Positions 11,079 to 25,545 of a DNA stretch of 64,000 bases are shown here, piece by piece. The position numbers were made by a program, and so were the translations under genes. A model generated the notes under the pieces. The model ran no database searches. It was not told the DNA's origin and saw only the letters and a program-made list of their open reading frames with translations. The stretch's first letter is position 1; every line of letters starts with the position of its first letter. This stretch comes from Mastigias papua (Eukaryota; Cnidaria; Scyphozoa; Rhizostomeae; Mastigiidae). The stretch spans positions 5,923,799 through 5,987,798 of the forward strand of contig OZ025281.1 in NCBI GenBank assembly GCA_964019165.1, given 5' to 3'.

Positions 11079-11315
11079 ACGCTTCCAAATCGTTGCTCAA
11101 GGGCAGGTCATTTGCTCGCACCGCCCCTCTCTTAACCAATTTGCACAGGGGAGCCATCGCAGCTCCATCGCAATGTGCATTGGACCTGCTGTTGAGAGAG
11201 GACTGCTCACACCAGGGGGGCCATCGCAGCCCCATCGACTGGATAGAGTTGAGGAAGGTTAAGTAAAAGCAACAGGGTTTGGAAGAAATGAAAAGTGAAA
11301 GTGCGAGAAAATAAC

Positions 11316-11370
11316 CGACCCGAGCGGGATTCGAACTCGCGACCCCTGACTTTGTACGTCGGTGCTCTAC
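11316..11370 (-). tRNA. tRNA-like SINE head, middle copy, truncated
   Basis: Same sequence as the left copy through the T arm and anticodon arm, but it breaks inside the D arm after GGTGCTCTAC. There the right arm of the palindrome (CCATCCAGTC) begins. It lacks the acceptor 5' strand and the A box. Confidence 0.65.
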
Positions 11371-11383
11371 CCATCCAGTCGAT

Positions 11384-11467
11384 GGGGCTGCGATGGCCCC
11401 CCTGGTGTGAGCAGTCCTCTCTCAACAGCAGGTCCAATGCACATTGCGATGGAGCTGCGATGGCTCC
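11384..11467 (+). other. Pair of covarying hairpins upstream of the tRNA-like head
   Basis: Two similar hairpins share the loop TGCGATG but differ in the stem: GGGGC/GCCCC at 11384-11400 and GGAGC/GCTCC at 11451-11467. The G-C to A-T change keeps pairing. The mirror copies lie in the left arm of the palindrome. Their function is unknown. Confidence 0.5.
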
Positions 11468-11538
11468 CCTGTGCAAATTGGTTAAGAGAGGGGCGGTGCG
11501 AGCAAATGACCTGCCCTTGAGCAACGATTTGGAAGCGT

Positions 11539-11611
11539 GGCCCGATAGCTCAGTTGGTAGAGCACCGACGTACAAAGTCAGGGGTCGCGAGTTCGAATCC
11601 CGCTCGGGTCG
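11539..11611 (+). tRNA. tRNA-like SINE head, right copy
   Basis: Plus-strand counterpart of the left copy, with A box TAGCTCAGTTGG (11547-11558), B box GTTCGAATC (11591-11599), acceptor GGCCCGA paired with TCGGGTC, and loop GTACAAA. The tail runs to 11667 and ends at (TA)n. This is the most complete of the three units. Confidence 0.65.
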
Positions 11612-11664
11612 GTTAATTTCTCGCACTTTCACTTTTCATTTCTTCCAAACCCTGTTGCTTCTAC

Positions 11665-11667
<3 letters not shown>

Positions 11668-11711
<44 letters not shown>
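11668..11711. repeat. (TA)n microsatellite
   Basis: About 44 bp of TA dinucleotides between the tRNA-like cluster and the 3' terminus of the reversed Penelope-like element P1. Confidence 0.95.
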
Positions 11712-11717
<6 letters not shown>

Positions 11718-12778
11718 TTATGTTTACTATAGCACGAAAAAGCGGGAACATTGCTTTAGCATACTGAAAGCTTTTTTCGTCCGACACTCGTCAGAGAATG
11801 AAACTTCGGATAGCGACCGAAAGGTGAAACGAAATATATAGCCAGATGCGTGTACACGTGATATGATGAATAATATGTCTATTTGGCTCTATGATTGGCC
11901 AATTAGCACCTATTCACCATTGTTTACTTGAAGAGTCCAAGTGAAAAAACGAACTCTTTTTGATTACACAAGACTGGGTTTTGAGTCTTGATGTAAACCG
12001 ATTCCAAATCACCTAAATGAAAGGACGATCTTGCTTGCCCAATCATCCGAATCATTCCAGGTTGATTGAAGATGTCTTTAAGATGTGGTTTTAATTTTAG
12101 AATATACCAGCAGTTATGAAGGATTGAGTTTGTGAGAGGGAGGGTTTTAAATGGTATGATTGGGAGGATACGGTTAGTTGTCTATAAATTTGCCAGATTT
12201 AGAGTGTCTTCTCTATCTTTGGTGATGGGTTTACCAATCTGTTCCTCAACTAAGGACGGATTGTAGCCTCGCGCTATAAGCCGACGTGGGAGGTTATCAC
12301 AGTGAGCTCTAAGATCATTCATTTGTGAGCATATTCTTCTGATTCGTAATGCCTGAGAGTATGGTAGACTATCTATTGGGTGTTTAGGGTGAGCAGATTA
12401 GAAAATTTGAAATGCAGATAGTTGTGAGTATAAGTGGGTTTAGTATATAGTGTTATTTGCAGCCGTCCTTGATCATCTATGTAAACAATTGTGTCAAGGA
12501 ATGCAATTGACTTAGTTGATATTTCGTAATCAAATGTTATTGAGTCGTGTGCTTTGTTCAGCTTTGTTAGAAAATCTGGGAGTTTTCTTTCAACTCCTGT
12601 GTAAACAAGGAAAATGTCATGAATGTATCTAGTGTAGAAAACGCAGTCGTTGTTAATTCTGGGTAAATTTGTTTTTCTTCAAAGTTTCCTTCGTGGATGG
12701 TAGCATATGATGGGGCGGCTACATTGGTGGTTTTTAGTATGTTAACTGTTTCTTCATCGATGAGATTATTCTGTTGCA
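11712..12778 (-). mobile_element. Penelope-like element P1, internally deleted
   Basis: Read on the minus strand, the part near 12740-12250 encodes the end of a PLE reverse transcriptase. The catalytic box has become YIHDIF, and IAFLDTIVYIDDQGRLQIT, LYTKPTYTHNYLHF and a later QALRIRRIC-like block follow. After about 12080 it jumps to the last part of the GIY-YIG region as seen in P3 (IGQAR, IKTQN-like blocks). The 3' terminal region has the CTGACGAG...GGACGAAAA motif at 11794-11771. Frameshifts and the missing middle make it dead. (TA)n lies on both sides. Confidence 0.7.
11771..11794 (-). ncRNA. Hammerhead-like motif in the P1 terminal region
   Basis: The sense (minus) strand reads CTGACGA, a short GTGTCGGAC stem-loop, then GAAA, followed by AAAGC. 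A GCTTTTTC segment about 30 nt downstream can close the third stem. PLEs are known to carry hammerhead ribozymes in their pseudo-LTRs. Stem II is poor (two good pairs), stem I is not apparent, and an alternative plain hairpin would bury the core, so activity is uncertain. Confidence 0.4.
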
Positions 12779-15138
<2,360 letters not shown>

Positions 15139-15423
15139 CAATCCCCTATGCACTTTCCTAGCGTTAATTGCTTCTTTTGTCCATTTTGCGTCTATCCAGC
15201 ATCTATTCGTCTTTTCTTCACACTTCTCGCACTCTTTGCATCACCTTATATGCTCTATATTATCCTCCTTTGTTTCTTACTTCACAGCTTCGGCCCTCCC
15301 CATATATTGTATTCTTAATTTATCATGAGGTGTTAATAGGTAGGTCCCCCTTAGGTAATATCAATTGTGACCCATTGTTATGTAGGTAATTTAAGCAGGC
15401 CCAATGTCATTGTAAGTTTAGTA
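15139..15423 (+). other. 3' UTR of P2
   Basis: Pyrimidine-rich sequence after the P2 stop codon, with no coding similarity. It leads into the hammerhead-like motif. Confidence 0.5.
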
Positions 15424-15447
15424 CTGATGAAGATTCTGATCGAAACG
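15424..15447 (+). ncRNA. Hammerhead-like motif in the P2 3' UTR
   Basis: CTGATGA, an extra A, stem GAT/ATC with loop TCTG, then GAAACG. This resembles a minimal hammerhead core (CUGANGA and GAAA around a short stem II). The extra A and the lack of an evident stem III or cleavage triplet nearby leave self-cleavage unproven. The stem differs from that at 13684 but still pairs. Confidence 0.4.
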
Positions 15448-15528
15448 TTTACTTAAAGGATAGTATATTTGTGGTTTATTCTATTTATGTAATTTATATA
15501 CGTTGTGGATGCGGCTTAGGTTTAGTTT

Positions 15529-15551
15529 GTATATATATATATATATATATA
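15529..15551. repeat. Short (TA)n shared by P2 and P3 ends
   Basis: A 23-bp TA run separates the 3' end of P2 (plus) from the 3' terminus of P3 (minus). Confidence 0.9.
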
Positions 15552-15698
15552 TCATTTATCACTATAGCAGGACAAAGCGGGAACATTGTTTCAGCATACT
15601 CCCAGTTTCAGCATACTCTCTAATCGCTCCCAGTTTACAAGGGTTAATGGTGTGGAGTCTAAAGTTTAAAATATAGATATAGGTGTCCCTCAAGGCTC

Positions 15699-16613
15699 GT
15701 GTCTTGGCCCATTATTATTTTTAGTTTATTTTATATCAATGACCTTCCTAAAATCACTAATAACGCTAAGGTTTACATGTATGCTGATGACACTAGCCTA
15801 AGTCTACAAAATCATGGTATGTCCCAGTTAAACAGGGCATTAAACCAGGACCTTCTAGCTCTTGATAAATGGTTGCGGGGAAACAAGCTTTCTCTTAACG
15901 TTGCTAAAACGCACTCCATGGTACTTTCTACTAAACGGAAGCTTGCAATCTTGAAAAATCAAGCTGAGCAATTACATCTGCATATAAAGCATAATGATCT
16001 CGATGTTGTTCAATGCACTAAGTATCTAGGAGTCCATATTGACAATACTCTTGATTGGAAGAATCACATTCAAGAAGTATCGAGAATGATTTCTCGATCT
16101 CTTGGGCTGATAAGGTATGCCAAAAGGTTTTTACCTTTCGAGTCACTTAAAAATCTGTACACTGGTTTGGTCGATCCACATTTTCGCTACTGTTGCGCAG
16201 TCTGGGGTGTCTGTGGACGTACTGAATTACAGCAACTACAGAAGCTTCAGAATCGCGCAGCCAGAATAATAACTGGAAGCAATGATGATGCTCCTAGCAA
16301 ACCTTTAATCATGGGCCTAGGTTGGAAAACGATCGAAGAACTTATCCAATATGAAACGCAAGTACTTGTCTACAAAGCTAGAAATGGGCTTGCCCCTCAG
16401 TACCTCTTCGACATGTTGGTTGCAAACTATTCTGAGGCCACGTATAATCTACGAAATACAGCCACAGATCTCAAGCTGCCAAAGAGGAATTCCTCTAATG
16501 GGCAGAAGGGCTTCTCCTACAAGGGCTCGAAAATGTGGAACGGCCTACCAACAGAATCGAAGCTAGCACCTAACCTTGCCTCCTTTAAAACGTCTTTGAT
16601 GCATAATGCATGA
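15699..16613 (+). pseudogene. C-terminal half of LINE C1 reverse transcriptase
   Basis: The open part has FYINDLP, then the catalytic VYMYADDTSLSL, WLRGNKLSLNVAKTHSMV, KYLGVHIDNTLDWKNHI, then HFRYCCAVWGVCG, LQKLQNRAARIITG and KMWNGLPTESKLAPNLASFK. These are successive RT palm, thumb and C-terminal blocks of CR1/L2-group LINEs. A frameshift just before 15725 separates it from the GVPQGSCLGPLLF-like codons upstream, and everything N-terminal of the palm is missing. The downstream 900 bp are otherwise open, so it is a young but truncated copy. Confidence 0.8.
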
Positions 16614-16809
16614 ATTGTATATAGCTTGAAATTATTTTTTTTTCTTTTTTTTTACCAATATATTTTTTGTACTTTTATCATTGTATCTATAATAATTTTG
16701 TAAATAATATTTTATATAACGGTATATCGCTTTTAGGTAGTAGACATTGTAATTAGGCTTTTTTTTTTCTGTTCAAATTTATTTTTCAAAACATGTACTG
16801 TATTTAAAT

Positions 16810-16853
16810 GGAGGGCCCCTTGAAAAGCAGCTGTAGCTGAAGGGCAACCCTCC
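16810..16853 (+). other. 3' hairpin of LINE C1
   Basis: Outer stem GGAGGG (16810-16815) pairs with CCCTCC (16848-16853). An inner stem CCCTT (16817-16821) pairs with AAGGG (16840-16844) around AGCTGTAGCT. C2 has the same outer stem and a covarying inner stem. Such 3' structures serve RT recognition in L2/CR1-type elements. Confidence 0.6.
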
Positions 16854-16891
16854 TTAAATATTTTTAATAATAATAATAATAATACTGACAG

Positions 16892-16915
16892 CTTTTTTCG
16901 TCCGACACTCGTCAG
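16892..16915 (-). ncRNA. Hammerhead-like motif in the P3 terminal region
   Basis: Identical in its core to the P1 motif: on the minus strand CTGACGAGTGTCGGACGAAAA then AAGC. The complementary GCTTTGTCC half lies across the C1 insertion, near 15572. The same caveats about stem I and stem II apply. Confidence 0.4.
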
Positions 16916-17044
16916 AATACGAAACGTCGGGTAGCGACCGATAGGTGAAAGGAAATTTATAGCCAGATGCGGGTACACGTGATATGATGAATAATTTGTC
17001 CAGTTAGCCATATGATTGGCCGCTTGGTACCTATTCACCATTGT

Positions 17045-18353
<1,309 letters not shown>

Positions 18354-19054
18354 TAGTAAGAGTTGAGAGCTTTAAGTAGAGATGAGAGTTGTTGTTATTG
18401 TTGAAGAGAATTGACAAGAAGGCGTCCTTTTCCAGAACATAGACTCCTTAATGCAAGATTTGCAGGAAGCCTCATGCATAGTTATTGATTGGCTATAGTC
18501 ATAAGTCGTGTTGTTATTACATGCGACGTAAGCAGCGAAGGGACGTGCAGTCATATGTGAGCTCGTAAGCAAATATCTCATTGTTATTCCGACAGATTGT
18601 AAATTGTTGTGTTGCTTTTGAAGATCTAAATTAGGTAATTCTGTCAGTAGTTTCTGACCCTTTTGTTGTAGTCATGGTTGTGGAGTGAGTGAATTATACG
18701 CTTGTCTAGATGATACAATGCCTCTTATTGGAACAACTTCTGGCAAAGGTATGCTGTGTTTTAAATTTATATATGTGGTTTCATCAGAAACTTCTGATTT
18801 CAGGGTATGGAGCACGTAATCATTATAGCTCATCTAAATGAATTGCATTTAAAAAGTATGGAAGGGCCAAGAGCTTTCGCATTAGCTGAAATATTTCAGA
18901 ATCTCGTGTTCTGTTAATTAGGAAAGTAGCATTGAGCAATTTTAGGCCAGTAGCTGTAGTGAGGTAGAGGTCTAATGAAGCTATCTTTAATCGGTAAACA
19001 ACACAGAAGAAAGAAATCAAGTTAACAAGACTGATCCCTTGATTCATGTAATGT
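18354..19054 (-). other. Unrecognised minus-strand coding-like remnant
   Basis: Minus-strand reading frames between 19047 and 18360 look protein-like: GISLVNLISFFCVVYRLKI, TTATGLKLLNATFLINRTR and EIFQLMRKLLALPYFLNA, then several stops. I do not recognise the family. It could be an upstream part of the PLE P3 (same orientation), another element, or host coding relics. Confidence 0.3.
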
Positions 19055-19069
19055 CTCTAGCATATCAAG

Positions 19070-21736
19070 AAGTGGTGGGGGGATTCCTATATATGTCAGA
19101 GATACTCTAAAGTTTCAAATCAGGAATGATATCCCTGATAAAAGTATTGAGCTACTCTGTATTGAAATTCAAGCACTAAAATGCAAACCTTTTCTATTTG
19201 TTGCCTGGTATAGGCCCCCAAACGATCCGGTTCGCACCTTTCACAAATTTGAAAGAGTTCTTTCGTTCCTCGATAAAGAGAATAAGGAGATAATACTTAT
19301 GGGTGACATAAACTGTGATCTATCTAAAGAATGTGGAAACATTTCGTCAGATAGTAATGCAAGGCATCTACTCAATCTTTACCAGCTATTCAATCTCACA
19401 CAGATAATTAAAGAACCAACTAGGGTGACACTAACAACATCAACAGTCATTGACCACATCGCTACGACTTGTACGGACAACATCTTAGATTAGGGGGTAC
19501 ACAAAGTAGCACTGAGCGACCACTACATGGTTTTTGCAAACAAAAACTGAACGGTGCGGTAGGTGGCAGCCATAGGATGATCATTACCAGAAATATGAAA
19601 AACTTTAATCAAGAGGCATTCTTAGCCGATGTAGCATGTATCTGCTGGGAGACAGTTGTAAGTAATTTTGGCGATACTAATGATATGATTAGAGAATGGT
19701 CATCCATATTTTCAGCCATTATTGAAATGCATGCTCCTATGAGAGAAATGAGAATTTCGGATAAAAATTCTCCATGGATTAAAAGTGAGCTTAAATCCTT
19801 GATGATATCAAGAGATAGGCAGAAAAAAGCTGCCGTAAAACACAAATCTCCAACCATGATGTGCAGCTATAAAGCAATTTGTAATAGGGTAAACGGCCTT
19901 AATATCAAGCTAAAAATAACATTATTTTGTGCACAAGATTAGTGAGTGTAAATGTGATATGAAAGAAACTTGGAAAGCTACTAATGCACTTCTCAATAAG
20001 CGATCCAAGTCAACTAACATCACATCCCTTACAGAAGGAGACATTCAAGTCCATGAGAAAAAGGAGATCTCGAACACCATGAATGATTACTTTTGCACAG
20101 TTGGTCAAGAGTTAGCTGATGAAATTGACCAATCTCCGAACCCCCTTTTAGTTGGTGACTATATGATAAATGAAGGTAATAAAACTATGAAATTTACTAA
20201 GATTTCCTAGCAACATATCAGGGATGCCATCGATAAAACAAAAACATCTACGGGCTTGGGGAACGACAATATCTCCAGCTACTTTCTCAAACTTGCTTTG
20301 CCTTATATCAACAAATTATTGGCGTGCATGTGTAACAGTTCCTTGGAGAATAGGGAGTTCACTGCTCTTTGGAAAACTACTAGAGTTATTCCGATTTTCA
20401 AAGAAGAAGATAAAAATGCCAAAGAAAATTATAGGCCAATATCGGTCCTTCCAGTCGTTTCAAGGCTCTTTGAAAGATTAGTATATAACCAACTATATCA
20501 ACATTTAAATACAAATGATCTCTTAGCCCCAAGTCAATCTGGATTCAGAACACTTCATTCTACGGCCACTGCTCTTTTGAAATGCACTGACGATTGGTAC
20601 AATAGCTTAGATGCAGGAAAATATGTAGGAGTTATATCCGTGGACTTGAAAAAAGCTTTTGATACAGTTGATCATCAAGTCCTTATTCAACAGCTGGCTC
20701 ATTACGGTATTCGATCTTCCGAACTAATTTGGTTCAAATCATACCTTTCTAATCGCTCCCAATTTACAAGAGTTAGTGGAGTAGACTCCAAAGTTCAAAA
20801 TATAGGAATAGGTGTCCCCCAAGGCTCATGTCTTGGTCCTCTATTATTTTTTACTTTACATCAATGATCTTCCTAAAGCCATTAACAACGCCAAAGTCTA
20901 CATGTATGCAGATGATACTAGCCTAAGTTATCAAAATCACAGCATGCGTCAGTTAAACGGTATTAAATCAGGACCTCGAAGCTCTCCATAAATGGTTGAG
21001 AGGTAACAAACTTTCTCTGAATGTGGCAAAAACGCAGTCAATGGCAATTTCCACTAAACAAAAGCTTGCTGTCTTGAAAAGTCAAACTGAGCAATTAAAT
21101 CTGCAAATACATGATAAAGATCTTGACGGTGATCAATCCATTAAGTATCTTGGAGTCCATTTTGACAATACTTTAGATTGGAAAAAACATATTCAAGAAG
21201 TTTCAAAAAAGATTTCGCTATCTCTTGGGCTGATTAAGTATGCCAAAAGGCTCTAACCATTAGATTCACTTAAAAACGTTTACACTGGCTTGGTTGATCC
21301 ACATTTTTGCTACTGTTGCGCAGTCTGGGGTGTATGTGGCCTTGCTGAAATCCAGCAACTACAAAAGCTTCAAAATCGTGCAGCCAGGATAATAACTGGC
21401 AGCAATTATGACGCTCCTAGCAAACCCTTGATCAAAGACCTAGGTTCGAAAACTATTGAGGACCTTATCCAATATTAATTGCAAATTATTGTCTATAAAT
21501 CTAGAAATGGGCTTGCTCCTCAATATCTCTACGATATGTTTGTTGCCAACTCGTCTGATTCTTCGTATAATCTACGGAATACTGCGACAGACCTTAAGCT
21601 GCCTAAGAAAACATCCTCTAATGGGCAGAAAGGTTTGTCCTACAATAGCGCGAAAATTTGGAACAGCCTACCAACAGAATCGAAGCTAGCACCTAGTCTT
21701 ACCTCCTTTAAAAAGTCTTTGGTGCATAAGACATGA
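19070..21736 (+). pseudogene. Endonuclease and reverse transcriptase of LINE C2
   Basis: Endonuclease blocks: SRSGGGIPIYVRDTLK, FLFVAWYRPPNDPVR, IILMGDINCDLS and TVIDHIATTC, then a frameshift into VALSDHYMVF. Linker parts follow from 19560 to 20210. RT blocks: RPISVLPVVSRLFERL, SQSGFRTLHSTATALL, VDLKKAFDTVDHQVL, IGVPQGSCLGPLLF, a frameshifted YADDT near 20905, LRGNKLSLNVAKTQSM, KYLGVHFDNTLDWKKHI, HFCYCCAVWGVCG and NSLPTESKLAPSLTSFKKS to the stop. About eight breaks are visible, so it is inactive. The N-terminus of the endonuclease and any ORF1 are missing. Confidence 0.85.
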
Positions 21737-21931
21737 AGTGTACTACAAAGCACAGGTTTCTATTACTTTATTTTTTGCTTTTACCATTGCATAGTTAGCA
21801 ACCTACTAATGTTATTTGTTTCTTTAATTTTAATATTTTATATAACTCTTCTTCCGCTGTTTGGTATGCAGTTGTAATTAGGCTTTTAACTGATATTTTG
21901 TTCTTTTTCTTATTGTAATATGTACTTAAAT

Positions 21932-21976
21932 GGAGGGCCTCTTGACAAACAGCGGCAGCTAAAGAGCTAACCCTCC
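21932..21976 (+). other. 3' hairpin of LINE C2
   Basis: Outer stem GGAGGG/CCCTCC (21932-21937 with 21971-21976). Inner stem CTCTT (21939-21943) pairs with AAGAG (21962-21966). Compared with C1 the inner pair changes from C-G to T-A while pairing is kept, which supports a real RNA structure. Confidence 0.6.
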
Positions 21977-21993
21977 TTAAAGATTTTTAATAG

Positions 21994-24900
21994 TTTTTTT
22001 TTAAAACTTCGAATTTATAAAATATATTAACTAAATACTACAATCGTACGTCTCACTAAATTAGGCAACGTACAACTGGCTGTCAGGTATACTAAACAAG
22101 CATAGATTACATAAAAATATATATAAAGTAGATAACATCAATATTAGCGAGTATAGAAAAAAAAAACAAAATTAAATAAAAATAAAAATAATAATAATGA
22201 TTTCATATTTCTAATAAGTCGGGCTTTGTCCATGATTTATTGCGGCAACAGAATATAAAGTAAGTACATCTAATAGTGATGTTGATAAGTTGGGACAGAA
22301 TGTGTTTTTGTGAATTGTTATTAAAACCTAAAGATTTGAGAAGGTTAACAAAAGATTCAGAGGACGCACCAATAGTACCAACGGCACCTAGCGAAAGGTT
22401 AATAAATGAGACTTGATTATATTTTGAGAGTAAAGTTTGTCTTAGAGGATAATATTTAGAGGCCTTACGATCACTATTGATTTTGATATTAGTTTCAAAG
22501 CCAATGGTGAGCTCAAGAATATATAAGATGTTATCGTTAGTGAGTAAGATAAGGTCAGGCCGGAAGGAACTACCTGTGATAATAGAAGGGGATAGAAAAG
22601 AGTTAAGATCAGCGTACAGTGAACAATCTGGTATTACAGACAGGGACTTGGCTATGAAATTAAGAACAGAATCGTGTCTCCAAGTATATCTTCCGTGTTC
22701 AAGGTACATCTTGCAACTAGATACAATATGTTGTAAAGTTTCGGACTGAAGACAGAAAGAACATGCTGATGATTGAACAATGGACCATTTACAGAGGTTT
22801 TTGCGAGTGGCTAGAGTGTTATTTAAATATTTAAGAGTGAAGTTAAAGATGTTCTTTGGCATTTTCTGATGAACAATTGACCATAGTGTAGTATTAGATT
22901 GAGAAGCAAATTTAAGGATGGATGAAATAACTAATCCCTGCGATGTTAAATCATTTGTAATACGATGGTGGTGATGGCTTTGAATAGATTTGAGAACTTG
23001 CTTGGTGTTTCTGTATTGATCATATTGGATGTTAGTAAAGGTATTTGAATCATGCCATAAAGATTGAATATCAGAGTTAGGAGAAGATTTCAAAGCGTTT
23101 CAAATTATAGTTTGGCACTGAATGAACTTCGTTGAGGGAAGAATGAGATTTAAGCCATAGTTTGATTTGCTGATAATGAGAGTACTTAAAGTGGCGCTAA
23201 TTGGTAGTTCAAACCATCCTCGCACATACTTTCCAACAATGTTATCCAGGTTTTCAACTACCCATGTTTTGCTTAGGTCTGCTATAGTAAAATGCCAAGA
23301 GATCTTAGAGAGAACAAAGCGATGGTAAAGTAGAAGTTTATTCTTTGGATGGCAAGGAGTATTATCAATTTTAGTTAATAAGTCAGTAATGGTATCCAAA
23401 AGAATAGTTTTATGTTCAAAATTCTGCATAGAGAAAGAGAAATATCGACCAAGATACTTAAATGACTCACCGATTTTAACAGTAGGCACAAGATCTTTAT
23501 TAATAATGAGTTTAGGAAGGAACTGTACAGATGAAGTTGCAGATTTCTTAATTCCAAATGAAGAACATTTGTCTACACGAATTATCATGTCAGCCCAAGT
23601 ACACCATCTCGAGAAGTGATGTAGCAATAGTTGGTTTTCATGTTCTAGGCTGGTAATAACGGCTGCGTCATCGGCAAATTGAAACCAGTGCAGTGGATTG
23701 AGAGAATTTGTGGAAAAGCCAAATTGAGTAAACTTGGGATCAGATATATATCTAATAAAGGTATTAAAGCATAGGTTAAAGGTTAATGGGCTGAGACAGT
23801 CCCCCTGAAGAACGCCCCGGCCCACCTTAATGAATGGAGTTCGAAATGATTTGGTAACAATTGATGTGCGAAAATTAGAGTAAAGATTGCCAATTATTGT
23901 CTGAATGTGTAATGGGATATGATGGTATTGTAGCACTTCCTGAATAAGATTGTGGTGGACTTCACCAAATGCGTTCTTGAGATCTAGCAACGTGATGACA
24001 AGTGATCGCTGTTTCAACCTTGCTTTATTTATGATATTTGCCATTTGAGAAGTATGTTCAAATGTACCTGTTAGTTTAGGAAGGAAACCTTTCTGGATTT
24101 TGTGCTCTATAAAATTATTAGAGCTCAAAAAGGAAAATAACGAGTCGCGGATGCAAGAAGTAAAGAGTTTGAGAGGAATACTTTCAAGTGTTATTGGCCT
24201 AAAGTTGGCTGGGTCTGATATATCACCTTTCTTGTGAACGAGGACTGTGCAAGCCTGTTTCCAATCATCAGGGATCTCACCCGATTTCCAAAGTAAGGAA
24301 AATACTTCTGTTATATACGCTTGGAGGTAGGGACAGCGTTTGAAAGGAATAATTGAAATCTTGTCAAGAGGACAAGGAGAACCAGAAGCTTTCATTCTAC
24401 GGACAACCTTCGTTATTTGTTGATACGTAGGTGGAGACATATTATATGGTACTGAAGGCTGAGGAAGGGAAGGAATGCAGCTTGGGATTTTGAAGCACTT
24501 TAACGGATGTCTCGCACGGAAAAAATCATGAAAGAAGTTTGTGCAAGCTGACATACTGAATGATGGAGAAGATGAGGTACTAGAGTCTAGCTTTGATTTT
24601 ACATAATTCCAAAAGTTGTTTTGAATCCTGATATCGTGATTAAATTCAGAGAGTGGAACGTCGGCGGAAGTGCGTATAGTATTACGTAATAAACGAGAGA
24701 CATACCTAATTTCGTTGGGAGAGGCCTGGGACTGTTTCAAAAATTTTAAACTAACTTTTAACGATCGTTTAGGCATGTCCTTGTATTTATTTATCAACTG
24801 ATCGCTAATAAAGTTCTCCGAGTAGCCAAACTTTTCTTTAAAGTAATTGTAAACCGTTGAGTTCATGAGTTTTATAGCGTCGTTGATATTCGACGAGTTA

Positions 24901-25536
24901 ATTCCACAAATCGGGAGCGAAACCATGAAATGTAAATTAGCAGCTTTCCATTGATCATCAGATTTAGGCAATTTAACTCCGGGTTTGATATTTGGTAACG
25001 AGGAACTGATATCATAGTTTAAGTCTTCACTAGAATCATCGTTGTTGTATGAACCGATAAGATCGTCTTGCACAAATTCATATGTTTCATCTGCTAGATC
25101 CTTGATAACCCGACAATTCCGTTGATGCATCTTTAGACCCCGCAATCCTTTACATACTTTTCCACAAGAACATTTTACGTGATTAAAATTACTCGGAGAA
25201 TTTGATATACCAATATTATTAGAATCATCAGTTTTTATCGATTCAGTGTGATCATGAAGTTGTTGGTTACCATTAAAGCCTTCACCAGTATTGAATGATG
25301 ACTTTTTGTTGCACCTCCACGAGTGACGGCCTAAGGACTTGAAATCTTTTCCACAAAAAGAGCATATTGCAAGCACCGCAAAAAGGAACATAAAACTGCT
25401 TCTCAGCATTGCAACAGCACACTCGAAGTTATATCAAATGTACAAAAATAACGATATAAATGACCTGACAAGAGAAATTCTGTTAAACTTGAGGATCGTG
25501 CACAAATCACGTCTAGCGTGAAGCTCAACGATCGGC
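21994..25536 (-). mobile_element. Full-length family A RLE retrotransposon A4
   Basis: Minus-strand element. The 5' end is near 25536 (GATCGTTGAGCTTCACG in sense) and the 3' end is at about 21994 with the family 3' box (TTAGTGAGACGTACGATTG) and an A-run. It lies between the tail of LINE C2 and the 3' end of A3, separated from A3 only by (AAT)3. The 3' UTR holds a short internal AAT run. Confidence 0.85.
22203..25409 (-). pseudogene. Family A RT-RLE protein with a single stop (A4)
   Basis: One frame of 1069 codons is broken only by a TGA at about 23094-23099, at a position that is Arg in relatives. N-terminus: FLFAVLAICSFCGKDFKSLG with a C-x2-C-x9-H-x3-C motif, then CSCGKVCKGLRGLKMHQRNC. RT: FRPITLESIPLKLFTSC, LLDLKNAFGEVHHNLI, GRGVLQGDCLSPLTFNLCF and FADDAAVIT. 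RLE: CSFCLQSETLQHIVSSC, WRHDS, FRPDLIL, LELTIGFETN and the ending YFIFCCRNKSWTKPDLL. Apart from one codon it appears intact. Confidence 0.88.
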
Positions 25537-25545
25537 AATAATAAT
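25537..25545. repeat. (AAT)3 junction between A4 and A3
   Basis: Three AAT units are all that separates the 5' end of A4 from the 3' end of A3. Confidence 0.7.

Larger units (their letters stand above)
15612..16884 (+). mobile_element. CR1/L2-like LINE C1, 5'-truncated, inside P3
   Basis: The element starts in the RT palm region (SNRSQFTRVNG-like codons) and ends with a 3' hairpin and an (AAT)n tail (16866-16884). Its protein closely matches C2 at 19055-21993. The left junction shows a local repeat, CAGTTTCAGCATACTC at 15600-15615 next to a similar stretch just upstream. That would fit a target duplication or template jump. Confidence 0.8.
19055..21993 (+). mobile_element. CR1/L2-like LINE C2
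   Basis: Longer copy of the C1 family. It starts inside the endonuclease domain at about 19055, covers the RT and C-terminus, and ends with the 3' hairpin (21932-21976) and TTTTTAATAG. The 3' end of the reversed family A element A4 lies immediately beyond. Several stops and frameshifts show decay. Confidence 0.85.

Noticed and set aside
11006..11611. Genuine tRNA genes (anticodon ACA)
   Set aside because: Stem mismatches, an unusual anticodon, a truncated third copy and a shared non-tRNA tail fit a SINE better.
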